Part shown: positions 41,399-54,037 of the stretch, one piece after another
Position numbering within the stretch: position 1 is the first letter of the stretch
How the letters are laid out: every line of letters starts with the position of its first letter
DNA from: Lates calcarifer
Taxonomy: Eukaryota > Chordata > Actinopteri > Centropomidae
DNA: 64,000 bases
Direction: 5' to 3'
NCBI RefSeq assembly: GCF_001640805.2
Contig: NC_066836.1
Coordinates: 5,296,892 to 5,360,891 of the forward strand
Notes under the pieces: generated by a model
What the model saw: the letters and a program-made list of their open reading frames with translations, nothing else
The model's database searches: none
Told to the model about the DNA's origin: nothing
Translations under genes and position numbers: made by a program

Positions 41399-42894
41399 AT
41401 ATTTCTGAATGACTTTACTGCACCTGGGGAGGGAGAGAGATGGAAAGAGACAGGATGGCAACTAAGAGAGAACAATACCAGCTGTTCTCTGTATCTAGTT
41501 AGGAGATGAAACCCTCTACAATGTCCCAATTTTTCACGGAGAATATGTTCTTTTGTGAATTGTTTTCGCTCATCTGGTTTTGTTTTGAGCACCGTCCCAG
41601 AGGACTTGTTTACAGCTCTTTGCATCATCTCGGGAATCAGAAATATAACTCCGACTCTCAGTTTAACTGTGTAATCAGATGCACAGATGAAAGGTTTCTC
41701 TGCCTGTTTGCCTCCTTTGTGTATTTCTGTCAATCTCAGCATGCCAGAGGTTTGACAAGCTGTCATACAGTATGTCCAAGTTTTGATGTGATTGGTGCAA
41801 ATGTGGAAAGGACAGGGATTATGCTTCATGGATGTCATACTTTTTACCCCCTGTATAAATTGTATGGAGATTACAATTGCAAGGATACCCTAGAAAATAT
41901 GGACGATACAGACCAAAAACCAGAAAATGGTCAGTTAAAGGTCAATACTGGGCACCACAAACACATTGAGTACTAAATTATAGGGATACCACTGGAAATA
42001 AAAATATCATAAAACGAAAGAGAACCCGTGTGAACCCACTATTAAGTAATAAAGACATTGTCAGTTATTATATAGGAACATTATCAAACCATGAGGGAGA
42101 AGCAGCTACAAAACAGTTTATTATATACATATGGTGGACACATTTTGTTGTTGCAAACATGTAAAGCATTTGTAGGTTCGGTGTTTTGCTCAGGCACACT
42201 TTAACTTGTGGATAGGAAGGGACCAAAAAGCAACCACCAAACCTGTGATTAATGTCTTACTCACTCTTTGAACAAAGCGATGTGCACACGCCACAATATG
42301 ACCTCTCTTTATTTCGGCATGACGACAGTAGGAAAATTAATGTGACAACATTAAAAGGTTTCAAGAAAGAGAAATAAATCACTGTACATCTGACACCGAA
42401 GATTAAGAACTTATTATGAGTTTCTTTAAAAAATTACAGTGATGACAGGGGGTCATGTAGATCAGAGTCACATTCATCATTGTGCTTCCCACTGTAGGAT
42501 GAAATAGATAGAACAGAAATATATAGACACACAGTGGATCTTTAATAAAGTCACTGATACTATACCAATTTCCATAGTGAAACCACAGGAGATCAAAATA
42601 CTAGAACATATGAACAGATCACTATTAACTCATCACTAAACATCAGCACATTAAAAATCCTTCTGGAATATTAATGGAAACTCTATAAGTGGTAAATTTA
42701 ACATAACCATGGGGATACAGTCACTTTCTTGACACAGAAAAAAACTAAAGCAAGTTAATGAAACAATAATGTTGCAGCAAATGACCTTGATTAGGTAAAA
42801 CTTTTCAGGTCTGAATGATAAATTTTGGAGGACAGAGGACCTATCATAGCAGTGGTTGATAAATCAAATTATATTATTCAGAGATTATATGGAG

Positions 42895-42960
42895 TAGACC
42901 TGGAACTTTTGGGGCCCTTGGGGGCCCGGAGCCCCTGGGCAGTTGGTAATTCAGCCTCAA
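42895..42960. repeat. Dispersed GGGGCCC-type repeat fragment
   Basis: This GC-rich island (GGGGCCCTTGGGGGCCCGGA, then GCCCCTGGGCAGTTGGT) in AT-rich surroundings is similar in reverse to 9785-9850. Confidence 0.35.
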
Positions 42961-43399
42961 ACAGAAATATAAAGTAGCACAAAATGATAAAAAGTAAGAA
43001 AATCAAAACAGTATTTCAGTGCAGTACTTTAGAAAAAGTGCCCATTATTACACACTGCAGACTCACAATGAGTCCCGACAGGAATATTACATTACAGAGC
43101 ACATAGGGTGGGTTCAGTAAAAGTGGGACATTTAATCATTGCCTTGTTTTTCCATTTGACTTAATGGAACTGATACATTTTTTTATCCTGAATTTTTTGT
43201 TACAACGCTGCTCATCACTCAACAATCATTTTTACCTGTGTGACATCATCATTGTGGGTGTGGTTAAAGGTAAAAGAGGGACAGGTTGGCATGTATTCAG
43301 AGAAAGTGGATGGGCAAATGAACTGGAAGCTAGAACATACGCATTTTAAGTAAATATATGTTGGACAGCCATCAGATGATAGATGTGAAATCTGAAATC

Positions 43400-43560
43400 T
43401 CACACCTGATCAAGGAATTCAAAGGAATTCAAACCATCATTGACTGGTATCTGCATGATTTGATGCTTTACACTGCTGCCACATGATTGGCTGATTGCAT
43501 CATTGCACAAATAAGCAGGTGCACAGATGTTCCTAATAATGTGATGGCTGTGTATATGTA
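43400..43560. repeat. TIR-element relic, AGGTGCACAGATGTTCCTAA end
   Basis: The segment TGCTGCCACATGATTGGCTG, then AATAAGCAGGTGCACAGATG and TTCCTAATAATGTGATGGC, is a familiar teleost repeat terminus. It is related in style to the element at 62857-63192. Confidence 0.5.
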
Positions 43561-43969
43561 GAGCTCATATTTTCTGAGCTCTATCCATGTTACTAATATA
43601 CATAGATGCAACATATTTATATCTCAGTGTCCCTCTTTAACACACCAGCTGTCCCACTAAACCTGGAAACACTGAATGAAGTTTGTTGGGTTCAAGAGTC
43701 TATAATTTTTGAACAAGATCAGTTTTATTCAATGTTATGCATGTTAAGAAGGTTTGTATGATTTTACAAAAACATAGTTTGTATGAGTGAATATTTGTTA
43801 TAGTTGTGTCCCAGGACATTTGCCAAAAAGTGGCCCAGTTTCACTGAACCCACCCTCCAATAAAAACAACATATAGTTCTGTGGGTTTTACGTCAGGCGA
43901 CCACAGACACTTAGGCCTACAGTGAGTGAACACTATAAACTGTCCGTAGCCCATCTTCTGTTAAATAAA

Positions 43970-44139
43970 AAAAGAGTGTGCGCGTGTCCGTGCATGCGCG
44001 TGCGCAGCAAAGCAGATGCAGCCAGTGAGCTCGCGGTGCGGAGCGCGCTGTAGAGACAGTGGGAGGCACAATCCGCGTGCAGCCAGCGCGAGGCAAAGAT
44101 CTACCTAACGAGCCGTGAGCAATGACTGGACACAAAACG
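43970..44139 (+). promoter_or_regulatory. CpG-rich promoter and first exon with an NRF1 site
   Basis: A short island rich in CpG and GCGC stands out from the AT-rich flanks. It contains a perfect NRF1 consensus (TGCGCACGCGCA on the minus strand) at 43995-44006. There is no TATA box. Downstream, ATG at 44122 opens six codons (MTGHKT) before a donor at 44140 (ACG followed by GTAAGA). Transcription is inferred to run on the plus strand, probably into the exon at 46736 and perhaps on to glis1. Confidence 0.55.
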
Positions 44140-46902
44140 GTAAGAACGGCGCTCCGAACTGTAACTTTACCGAACTTTTAAAATGTTTTAACCTGCTGAA
44201 ACAGTGACCTGTACTGACGATAAACACGCTACCATGTGACTTATGTTGTGTTTTAGATATGAAACATTGCAGTAGACACTTCGTGCAGATTTATTATTAA
44301 TTAGTTAGATCAGCAATTAATCTGTTGAAATGACTTTTTTTCTTTAGACAATGATTTAATACATCACTGTAAATGTTGGTAGCTGTCTGTTAGCACTTAA
44401 ATCCGGGACATGAGCCATTGTTTGGTGGATGTAGGATGTGCACTAATGCCTTGCATACACTACGTTGTCAGGACTTTATGATAATTGAGGAGAAACCTCC
44501 TCACACAAAAGAAATTACTTTGACAAACTTCCACCTTTTGTCAAGTAATGATATTATCAGCTCAAATTTTTACCTCTGTATCTTGGATTTCACAACAACT
44601 TGTTTTTATTGTGCAATAAGGATTTGAGGCAATTAATAGACATGCTGCTATATACTGCAGTGAACTCTTACCCAAATGGTTCCCTGTGATATTCTTTCCC
44701 CCTTATTACTTATGGGACTCTTCCTTTCCACTCCTCTGCAGTCCACTGATTTATGTAATGTAGCTGGAATGAAAAGTGCTGCGCAGGGGGTGGAAATCTG
44801 GCTTTCTGCAAGTCAAACAGATGAGGAGGCTTGTTTTAATCATTAGTCTCATGGTATCACTGACATGGAGCTTGTGCTGGGGAATCAGGGTTTATACTTG
44901 CAGGCATCGGCCAGTGCTCCCTTTGCACAGAGGTGTGTGCAACGAGGGTTGACTCACAGTTAATTTTACTATTTACCCCATTTAATCTTATATATGTGGC
45001 TATTAGAGCAGCAATAAACAATATCTGTACTGTTCCGAAAAAGCATAAAATTACCTTAATATGCCTTTGGGAGGTTGATCAGGTTGTTGATCAATACCAG
45101 TGACTCACCGATTATTTCACCAGATGCTCAGATTGTTTGTTCAAGTGCTCAGATGGAGCATGGCGCTACGAGCAAGAGACAGCAGCGAGCCAAGATTTGT
45201 TTCGCCCTAAAATATTTGTTTGCCCTGGCAGTGTATGTTCGCCTCAATTTCACACCAGGGGAAGAAAATAACAAAAGCATTTCAATTTTGGTGGATTGTT
45301 TTCCTATCGCTGACTTTTCAATATGTAAACAACGGTTTCAAAATATGTCTTTGGGTTACAAGTGAAAGTACAAAGCCCAAAGCTGGTCCATTGATTCCTC
45401 AAGAAGTTGTGAGACTTAACATCACTTACACAACTCACTTGTGATTTATTTAGTGGATTTGCTGCTGCATGTATGTAGGTACTGTGTGTGGCAATAAATA
45501 AATAAAGAAGAAAAAACGGGTGAAATGAGGCTACGCTGCCAGGGAAAGGACAATACTTTTGTCAGGCTTGACAGTTAATTCTTCACCTTAGAAACAGAGA
45601 TGACAAAACAATCCCCACTCAAGGTCCACTTACTTTTTACTTTCAGTCATCACACAGTCTTCCTCAGGTCTTCACTTCTTGTCAGTGTCGGTTAAAAACT
45701 GTCAGCTTGACAGTTTATTCTTGGCTATGGAAACAGCAGCTGACAAAACAAACCGTACCTGTGATTTGGTCAAAAGCTTCAGCAAAGTGAGTAAGTGGAC
45801 CTTGAGTTGAGATCGTCTCGCGTTGCCTGAGATTTTGTCCTCAGATGAAGGCTACATTTTTGAAAATGATTGTTGTTTCATCAAGAAAGTTAATTCTTGA
45901 CCTTAGTTCGACATAATAATGCTAAAACAGGGCCAGTTTTGTTTTTTGGGGGGCTTTCAACCACCTCTCTTGGCCTTCATCAGCAAATTCAGTCTGGTAA
46001 GTTGTGATAGGTTTACCTCTTTGCTGAGTGTCTCTGTGGGGTAATTGTATCACTAAATGCCCTCCTTATGCAGGCTAAAGTGAAAAAGGCAGCAGATCAA
46101 TAACAAAGTGTACAAAGTTAATGAGAATACAAATGCTACCTCCTCAATTTTTGACTTTATTTCTGTCAGCATAGCAATGATTAGATATTTTGTGAAATAT
46201 ACAGAGTGGTACCAGCAGCCAGTTAGCTTAGCACAAAGGCTGGAAACGGGGAAACAGCTAGTCTGGCTCTGTCCAAAGCTTTGCATAAAGGCAGCTGATG
46301 GAAACACCTGTTGATCCAAAGCTTCTTTTGCTGACTTTTTGGAAAGTTGCTGGAGATTTGAGCAACATTTGGATGGAAACAACTCATTACTGCAATTCCC
46401 TCTGGTGGTCAATAGAGGTCATTTAAAGTCATAGCTTTGTTGCTAATGCCTCCTTAATACTTGTGTTTATATTACGTAGGGCAAGATGACCTAATATATT
46501 TAATTATGGGTTCAAAGTCACTGAGAAACTCTGATCATATGGGACGTATTAGTGTTAGGCAAGAAACAAATTTGCGTTCTCTTACATAAATATTTGTTAC
46601 CATGTCTTTTAAAAAACAGCCCCGAGTCTGAATTTGTCACATCCGATCTCTTGCTAGTTTGAACTGTTGTTTTATGACAGCCGTGCCTGTGTTCATAGCA
46701 CGCTGATGAAATGGTTCGTCACTTGTTTTTCTCAGCCGCCCGGTCCCTACATACCTTTCACGGACATTAACAGTGATTGCCCTACAAGCAGAGCTCATTT
46801 TGGTTTGGTTCAGAAATGTTATTCCTGGCCAGAGGTGCGTGCTCTTTTGCAACACCCAAGGGTGACACAGCTGGGTAATACGACCCGCCGCAAGTATCGG
46901 AG
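44122..46902 (+). CDS. Candidate small coding exon pair upstream of glis1, unrecognised
   Basis: Exon a (44122-44139, MTGHKT, phase 0) and exon b (46736-46902) join in frame. Exon b has a good acceptor (TTTTTCTCAG) and donor (GGAG followed by GTAACT). It encodes 55 residues beginning PPGPYIPFTDINSD and including KCYSWPEVRALLQHP. The composition looks like real protein (Trp, Pro, Cys, balanced charge). Spliced to the glis1 exon at 60359, the frame closes after STRDD, giving a 66-residue upstream ORF. Otherwise it may belong to a separate gene whose later exons I could not find. Family unknown. Confidence 0.4.
46215..46315. repeat. Dispersed repeat fragment, AGTTAGCTTAGCACAAAGG type
   Basis: It is similar to 7305-7385, with the phrase GGCTGGAAACGGGGAAACAG, then CTAGTCTGGCTCTGTCC. 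Common short repeat in teleosts. Confidence 0.5.
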
Positions 46903-47154
46903 GTAACTGTTTCGACATTGTTTCTGGTGTGTATTAACTGCAGGCCAATGTCTTTTTAAATCATGTTTACTTGGGAAATTAATACAACTCCCAGCACTTT
47001 TCTTTTTAGCACAGTCCAGTGAATTAGTGGGATTATAAAAGTTCCAGTTAATACATGAAGGGCAGTTTATCTCTACATGATGATTATAAACTCCAGATTC
47101 TTCCTCGAGGTCATTCTCACAATGCATGAATGGAAAACAAATGTATTAAAGAAA

Positions 47155-47182
47155 TGTGTGTGTGCGTGCATGTGTGTGTGCA

Positions 47183-47223
<41 letters not shown>
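47155..47223 (+). repeat. GT-rich microsatellite
   Basis: Imperfect then perfect GT run of nearly 70 bases. Confidence 0.95.
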
Positions 47224-47225
<2 letters not shown>

Positions 47226-47469
47226 TTAGTCTGTTTGGTTTAGATTTGAATCTGTATTTACTTGCAGGCAAACCCTTTTTCTTCTTGGTTGAATGATTCA
47301 TTGATTCGGTGTCGTCAGATCCTTTAATTAAAGCAGGAATACCACAATGTGAAAATAAGACAGTACAAGTTAAAGTCCTGTTTTTTTAAAAGTATTTATC
47401 AGCCAAATGTTTGAATGAAAAATAAAGGTAGCCATTATGGAGAATGACACAGTGTAGTGTTCATTTGGA

Positions 47470-47770
47470 GTGAGGTCAAAGGTCAAGATCACATGACCTC
47501 ACAAAACATGTTTTTTTTTGGCCATAACTCAAAAAATTCATACACTAATTATTACAAAATGTCACACAAATAACACAATAGGATTATATGATGAAGTGAT
47601 TTTATATCCACAAGGTCAAAGATCAGCTTCACTCTGACATCATAATGTTATGCCAAAATATTTTTCTGGCCATTGTTCAACGCCATAACTCAGGAACAGA
47701 GGGGGAGATTGAGACAATATTTCTTGCAACGTGACTGGTTGGTGGAGACATACAACCACAAGGCAATGAT
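47470..47770. repeat. Dispersed repeat, CATAACTCAAAAAATTCATA type
   Basis: It contains GGTCAAAGGTCAAGATCACA, then GGCCATAACTCAAAAAATTC, then AAGGTCAAAGATCAGCTTC and CTGACATCATAATGTTATG. This internally repetitive sequence is frequent in teleost genomes. Ends not defined. Confidence 0.5.
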
Positions 47771-50700
47771 TCTTGTGAACTGAGATCTGTGAGAAAGAAT
47801 AAGAACAGCTCTATCACACATTAGTGAGATCTCTGCAATAAAGACACCTTATCTTCTGGAAAAGAGCTACAGGACATTTGGGCCAAGGTCTGGATGTGTG
47901 CAGCTGATTTTTAGAGCTTTTTTTGCTGAAAACAGCTGCCTGCATGAGAGCGTGAACCAGAAAAGTACATGTAATCATTTCATCCATTTGTAGCGTAAAA
48001 AGACTGATGAGTAGGAGCAGAGATGCTCCCCTGCAGGTTAAAACCTCCTAACACAGTTGAATCCAACTTGGTCAAACTTGTTTTTTTTTTTGTTCCTTAA
48101 AAGTTTAGATTTTGGAAATGAAGACACAAGGCTTTTATAAAGGATAACACAATAAGGCTAATTAGTTTATTTCCCATGAGGTCCTCAGTGGGAGGTTGAA
48201 GTTGCAGCAGCAAGAGAGCACAGTTTGATTAAATCAATACAGCAGCTACAAACAAAATTGCAGCAAACATATTACTAAATAAACTCAACAATAAAGAGGA
48301 GTAGTCCAAGAAAATTGAGAATATTGTCATATTAAAAGTATTTAGTCACAGCCAGTAGCAACATCATGCATTGCTTTTGCATTAGTTTGTCTTGGGACGT
48401 GTACACTAAGGAGAGGACCAGACTCACTGTAGAGGCAGTTGTTGCTCTAAAGTTTAAATATTATTACTGGGAGTCACCTAAGACTAACATACAAGCATAA
48501 CAAATATAGCAGTTAAATTAAAGTGATCTGTCAAGATTAATGACACTACGCAGAATTGGCGAAGCAGACATACACACATTTAAAAAAATCAAAGCAGAGT
48601 TTCAAAGGGTCTAGAGGCCTTGCTGCAGACACACGGAGAACTGTTGAACATGAACTTAACTGTGAGTTTTCAGTGACTGTGTCGTTCGGAGTGTTGTGTT
48701 GGCATGAGTACACGTAAAGTTACGGTCACAACTTGGACTGCGTGTGTGTTGTACTGACAAATTTTTTAATAAGCTTTTTCCTGTGTTACTGTACTCTTCT
48801 GACTTCATTCGCTCCCCTCCCATCCCAAAATTTGATTCCAAAATTTTCACTGTTTTGTGGAGAAAGGTATTTTTATTTGATAGCTGGGCCCTGGGCCGTC
48901 TTCTTTCTGTAACTTTCTGAAAGTGACAGTGTGACGTTCACTCCCACTTAAGGCAGGAATTGGCCGGTTGTGCAGAGGAGGTTTGGACTTCTCTCTGCGG
49001 CCCTGTTTTTTTTTTTTTTTTAACATTATTTACACAGCAATTTCTGTCACTTTTTGTGTGAACATTCAAGTGCAACACAATGAAAGTTTCAAAGAGAGTG
49101 TGTCTGAAAATATGCATCGTAATTCCTGTATTTAAACATTATGGTGTCTCTCCCCTCTATATGTCAGCCCTGGCTTTTCCTCCAGCGTGACAGCTCAGAA
49201 CAAATATGTGGTCAGACAACATTTTACAAACGAGCACAAACTGACCCTGACAGCATTACACCATGATAGACTACTTGGTGTTTGTGCTGCTTGAAATGAC
49301 TTTTAGTAGCAACGTCATTAGTTCACTTGGTGTGACATCCTCAGTAACATGAGAATGTGAAATGGACCTGCAGTTGATTCAACCTCTGCACCCATTTACA
49401 TTGAGGAAATAGGACAGATAATGTCAGTATCCAGTTTCAAAAAATCTAAGTGTAAATGCATCCAAAAAGCATTCACATTCAAAGATGGATGTAACTGCTG
49501 GAGGTGGATGGAGGAGCAATCTATCCCAGATAGAAAGGGTCTAAATGCATCCATCTCTCTAAGTTGCTTAATCTTTACTCCTCCCACAGTGTCACTGTGT
49601 CAGTAGTATGTGGAAATAACTACTGATCATCTTGACACATCCACAGTCTCTCTGCTTTTGTGATAATTGCAGCTAAAATTATACTGAAATTAGGACTTGT
49701 TCTGTGTCTCATTAAAACAAGAGCAGGAAAAACAGCTCCAGCAAGTTCTACACGTATAATCAAATACAAGGAACACTGAGCTGCTGTAGAGTTTATCTGA
49801 CCCCTGATCAGTTCAACCATTGAATGGTCTGTGTGGGTGAGAGGGGCATGAGTTAGCGCCTGCGTACAAGATGATAAAACGCTTGTCTCATACCAAACAA
49901 TTTGGCTTAACCCAAATGTCCGGACTTCACTGGACTCGAAGACTCAGAGACTTAATCGGTGTGTTCCATGAGGGCTGAGGGCTGTCCAAATCCACAATTC
50001 ATCAGGTCCACAAGAGGCCTCAAGTGGACTTTCTGCGGAACAGAGAGTCCTCTTGGGTTGCAAAATTTACCAGACATAATCCACAGTGATGTAGATGTAA
50101 CAATGTGAAAAATGTTAAATAATATCTTTCAAAGACAATTGCTTTCTTTTTCATTATTGTTGTGTAAGTGTATTGATGTAGTAAGATTTCATGTTGCACA
50201 TAGAGAATATGAATAGGCTGAATAATTTAACTTAGTTATAATCTGCTAAATTAGATGGGCAAAGCTTTGGTTTTTGTCCGTCTACGGTGTCAGCGGCTGT
50301 AATATTGTTTTAGATACATGAAACCTTCTGTCAAAAATATTTATTCAGCCAAATGAAACACTTATGATGCTAATAACGTCACATTTTGAAATTGCAAATT
50401 AAAACAAACTTTTAATTCCTATTGGTGGTGGCCTATTCCCCTCACTGCGACACCACAGCGCTTGTTGTGCAGAGTTAATTTTCCCATGACATCATATGGA
50501 CGAGTGCTGCATGAAGAGCTGGAAAGTGTTGCTTGATATAGTCCTGACTAATCTATTGGCCAAAATACTGATGATTCACCAAACATAGGCCATAAAAAAC
50601 CACGAGGTGTAAAACATAATCTATTTTCACAAGGCTTCTCAGACCAAATACCACCCAAAATTTGTTTGGAAAGACACATTGGAGTCAGTCAATACCCACC

Positions 50701-50805
50701 ACACCAGGCTCAGTCCATCGGCGAAGAGTTTTAACAGACGTCTTGCGAAGCTGCTCCTATTTCAAGACGCTGGCAGGCCGGTTGAGTCCAAGTTGAGTCT
50801 ATAGG

Positions 50806-50826
50806 CTGCTGCTGCTGCTGCTGCTG
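50806..50826 (+). repeat. (CTG)7 trinucleotide run
   Basis: Seven CTG units in non-coding sequence. Confidence 0.9.
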
Positions 50827-53800
50827 GCCGCTCTGCCGTATCTGGTTCACGGGCTCTGCTCACACTGTCTTGTGGTTTGGACCAAACCACTGTCATTTCA
50901 CTGGAATTTCCTGCCATCTGCGCTCAGTCGAAGTTTCTCACAGATCCACACCTGCTTGTAAATGTTTAGGTCTGCCAGGAGGAGAGGATGGTGGGATAGG
51001 TGAGCGCTGATGGAGGAGAGAGAAAGATCCACAACCCCCAGCTTTTGGCTCGAGTTTCTAAATGATGAAATGAAAACTGACTCGTTTGCAAAGGAAATGT
51101 AATTTGGTGGAAGACAGAGCTTTTGTTAATGATGAGACAGAAAGATGAGATAGTGTATTTTAACATTGGCTTAAGAAAACACATTCACATTTCTGGCTCT
51201 CATAAGTCACTTACTGCACTTGATGATGATGTTGGAGGTATATTCAGATGCTTCCCTTGAGCAAAAGTAACAATTCATTAGTGTCAATATACTCCCCTTT
51301 AAAAAGGTGAATGTTTTTACACTTTGGTTTTCAAAAGGATTAAATAAATCAGATTTAACGTGAATTAATGAGCTTCAGGTGCTAGAAGGTGGAAGTATTA
51401 TGTAAAAGTAACAATATTAATTATGTGGAAAAATGGCCTCTGACTTTTATTATGATAAAAAATAGAATTTCTACAGTTTTGTGTCATGTAATCTGTAATA
51501 CTGCATCAAGATGTATAACATCATTGTTTTATATATGAAAATTTTGAAATCTATTGAATAAATCTCAATTAAATGTAAATAGTACAATATTTTATTCTTA
51601 AATGTTGTGTAGCAGAAGTATAATGAAACCAAAACAGGAAACAGTTCATGTTCTGTCCTCTGTCTGTATGTGTTTATTTGCATACACTCAAGAGCCTCAG
51701 GAGGATCACAGTGTCTAAAGTTAACAGTAATTGAAATGCCTGAACTGTGATTCTACAACACGTCCTTATTTTCTGCAACATGAGATGTTATTCACCTGCT
51801 CCCACTGAGTTTACTTTGACCCAGACTGCCTCCAAAATCTGAAAAGTGCCCAAGATTTTTTCTGGCTACAATCACTCAGCAAAGCAGCTACAGTATGAAA
51901 CTGGGAGTTTTAAACACCAGTGATACAAATGATCAACTGCATCAAAATAACTGAGGGCATTTTACTATCGCAGACACTGAGAGCTTCACAGAGTCTCTGA
52001 CACAATGCATTGTTGTTCAACATGCATTAGCTCCAGCTCCAACATGATCTGCTCAGTTTCACTCACCATTCTTTGAAGTACATGAAGAGACTCGACACAG
52101 TGGCACAGAAACTCCACCACTAACTAGCCCACAAGTATAAATGCTGACAACAGGGTAAGCCACTTGTGTAGGCTACAGTGTTGGCTCTGTGTTGATCCTA
52201 TGCAGAAGTATAAACCAAGCTTTAAACTAATCAGGTATTTGATAAAACATCAGATGGGTAGTTGGTCAGAAGCAGCAGATGTCAGTCTGTATGAAACAAC
52301 ACATCATTTTGCTGCTAAACAGATCACAATTGAGTGCAGCGTTAAAAATGATTGTGCATATGTGATGATTCCATTCAAAATGAAAAGATTTTTGCAAACT
52401 ACTCGTCATAGAAACACTGAGGGAGTGAATGTGTACTGCACATGAGGCTGAAAACGACTCAGAGCGACTGGTGGTGCTTTTATGTGCTCGGGTGCTTCAG
52501 CGACTTCATGTCGTGCTGGAAAATAAACTGTAAATCAATCACTTCTCTTTTAGCAACTTTCCATGTGAGGGCAGATCTGAATGAGCGCATCTTTGTATTT
52601 TTCACATAGCTGTTAATGTTCCATATGAATGGGCGTCATCTCCGAGTTTATAAATGAAGTCAGTGATCCTTGAAAATCTTTGGTGAAATCTAGGTGTAGA
52701 GCATGGGAGTTTCTTCCCTCCTGATGTGATATAATAAACATGTTAATCAAGACTGAGAGAACAGGAACTTTGGTGCTTTATCCAGGATCTATCCAGGATC
52801 ATTATTGTTTTCAGAAAGCCAAAACTGATCTGATTTGATCAGTATTATCTCTGTCGGATTGATGCCAGTGATTTTTTACACCTGATATTTAGGTTTGATT
52901 TGGATCACAGTTTGATTTCCCCCAATATTGACTGTTCTCTGAGGAACCGAGCTCACCAGGTAAACCTTGGCCCTGAGGTTATTTGTAATGTAAGCAGCAC
53001 TCCGCCTGATCTTTGCCTTTGGCAGAAAGGGAAAAAGCGAAGCAATGAGCTTTGCCTTTTGCTGTCTGCATCGTCTCAGCCTCTTCCAGCTGGAGTATCA
53101 ATATATACCCAGGGATGGAAGAGTAATCACCTCCTCTGTTGGGGTGTTGTGGTGAAGCTTTGCATTCCTTGCTTCAGTTTCAAGCTGTGTTTCCACAGTC
53201 ATCAGTGGTTTTGTCACCTGGACAGGCCTCGTCTTTTGAGGCAGAGCCTTAAAAATTTAGACATGACTTAGTGGCTGTGTCTTTATTGGCATCACTGATG
53301 AATTTTGTCATGGCACTGGTGCTGCTTCAACGGCCTTGACATTGCTTTCTTCATTAAGCTGATCACTCACTTGGATGCTGCAGAGATTTCTACTTGTTTG
53401 GAAAAACTGCCATCAGCACCTTTTTCGCGCTCGCCCTCAGTAGACTTGGCTGCGAGGCTGGGACTGGCGCACTGAGCCGTCAGGATCAGAAACGAGGTGG
53501 CGACTTCCAGCCATGTGGCCCTCATCAGTGGCATTAACATATCCAGACACCTGGCATGACCTTACTGTCCACAGGTGGTTCTCTAGGTCAGCATGAAGTA
53601 AAGGGTCTTTGAAGCCTTGGTGTTTGCTGTAGACCTGTTTTTTGTAAAAGTCTCAGGTCAATCAACCTTAATGCCAAAAATCTACACAGATACTTGGTGG
53701 AAGTAGATTTTACTTATTTCAGCTTAATTCAACTTGAGATGATGAGTTGAATGAGGCCATGCTAATACATTTTCAAGCCCCTAAAATTGAGAATTTTGTA

Positions 53801-53879
53801 AATGCTTCTGGCCCCATTTTAGTTTGAAAAACTCCAGGGTTGCATTTTAGTCTGGACAGGAGATTTTTGGAAACGATGA

Positions 53880-54037
53880 CACTGACAGCCGTATCTTGCA
53901 GTGTTGAGGAAAGTGATTTAACCGGATCGGCACCAAATTTTATAACTTCGTCCCTGGCTCATTCCCAGTCCCTCTGCCAAGTACAAATTGGTTCCGTACC
54001 TTTTGTGACAAACAAACAAACAAACAAACAAACAAAC
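53880..54037. repeat. Dispersed repeat ending in a (CAAA)n tail
   Basis: The phrase ACCGGATCGGCACCAAATTT, then CCTGGCTCATTCCCAGTCCC and a CAAA run, is a known kind of teleost interspersed repeat. An inverted end of the same type (AAGGAGGTTATCTTTTCACC, then GTCAGCAGGATTACGG) occurs near 3030-3090. Confidence 0.5.

Larger units (their letters stand above)
38801..43960. other. Intergenic spacer rich in MITE relics
   Basis: No supported gene lies between the hnrnpc promoter and the CpG-rich promoter at 44 kb. Seen are a hAT-type MITE end at 38.93 kb, a GT/GA microsatellite at 39.58 kb, fold-back MITEs at 40.3 and 41.1-41.4 kb and a TIR-element end at 43.4-43.56 kb. Two 156-codon open frames overlap on opposite strands at 41.37-41.98 kb; neither is recognisable. 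Confidence 0.6.

Noticed and set aside
45075..45444. Two overlapping plus-strand frames of 96 and 74 codons, followed by AATAAATAAATAAAG
   Set aside because: Considered as a frameshifted single-exon gene or processed copy, but neither peptide belongs to a family I know, and no Kozak or splice evidence favours it.
52900..53271. 123-codon plus-strand frame in the long glis1 5' intron
   Set aside because: No domain, no splice partners in phase and no coding-like composition; chance frame.
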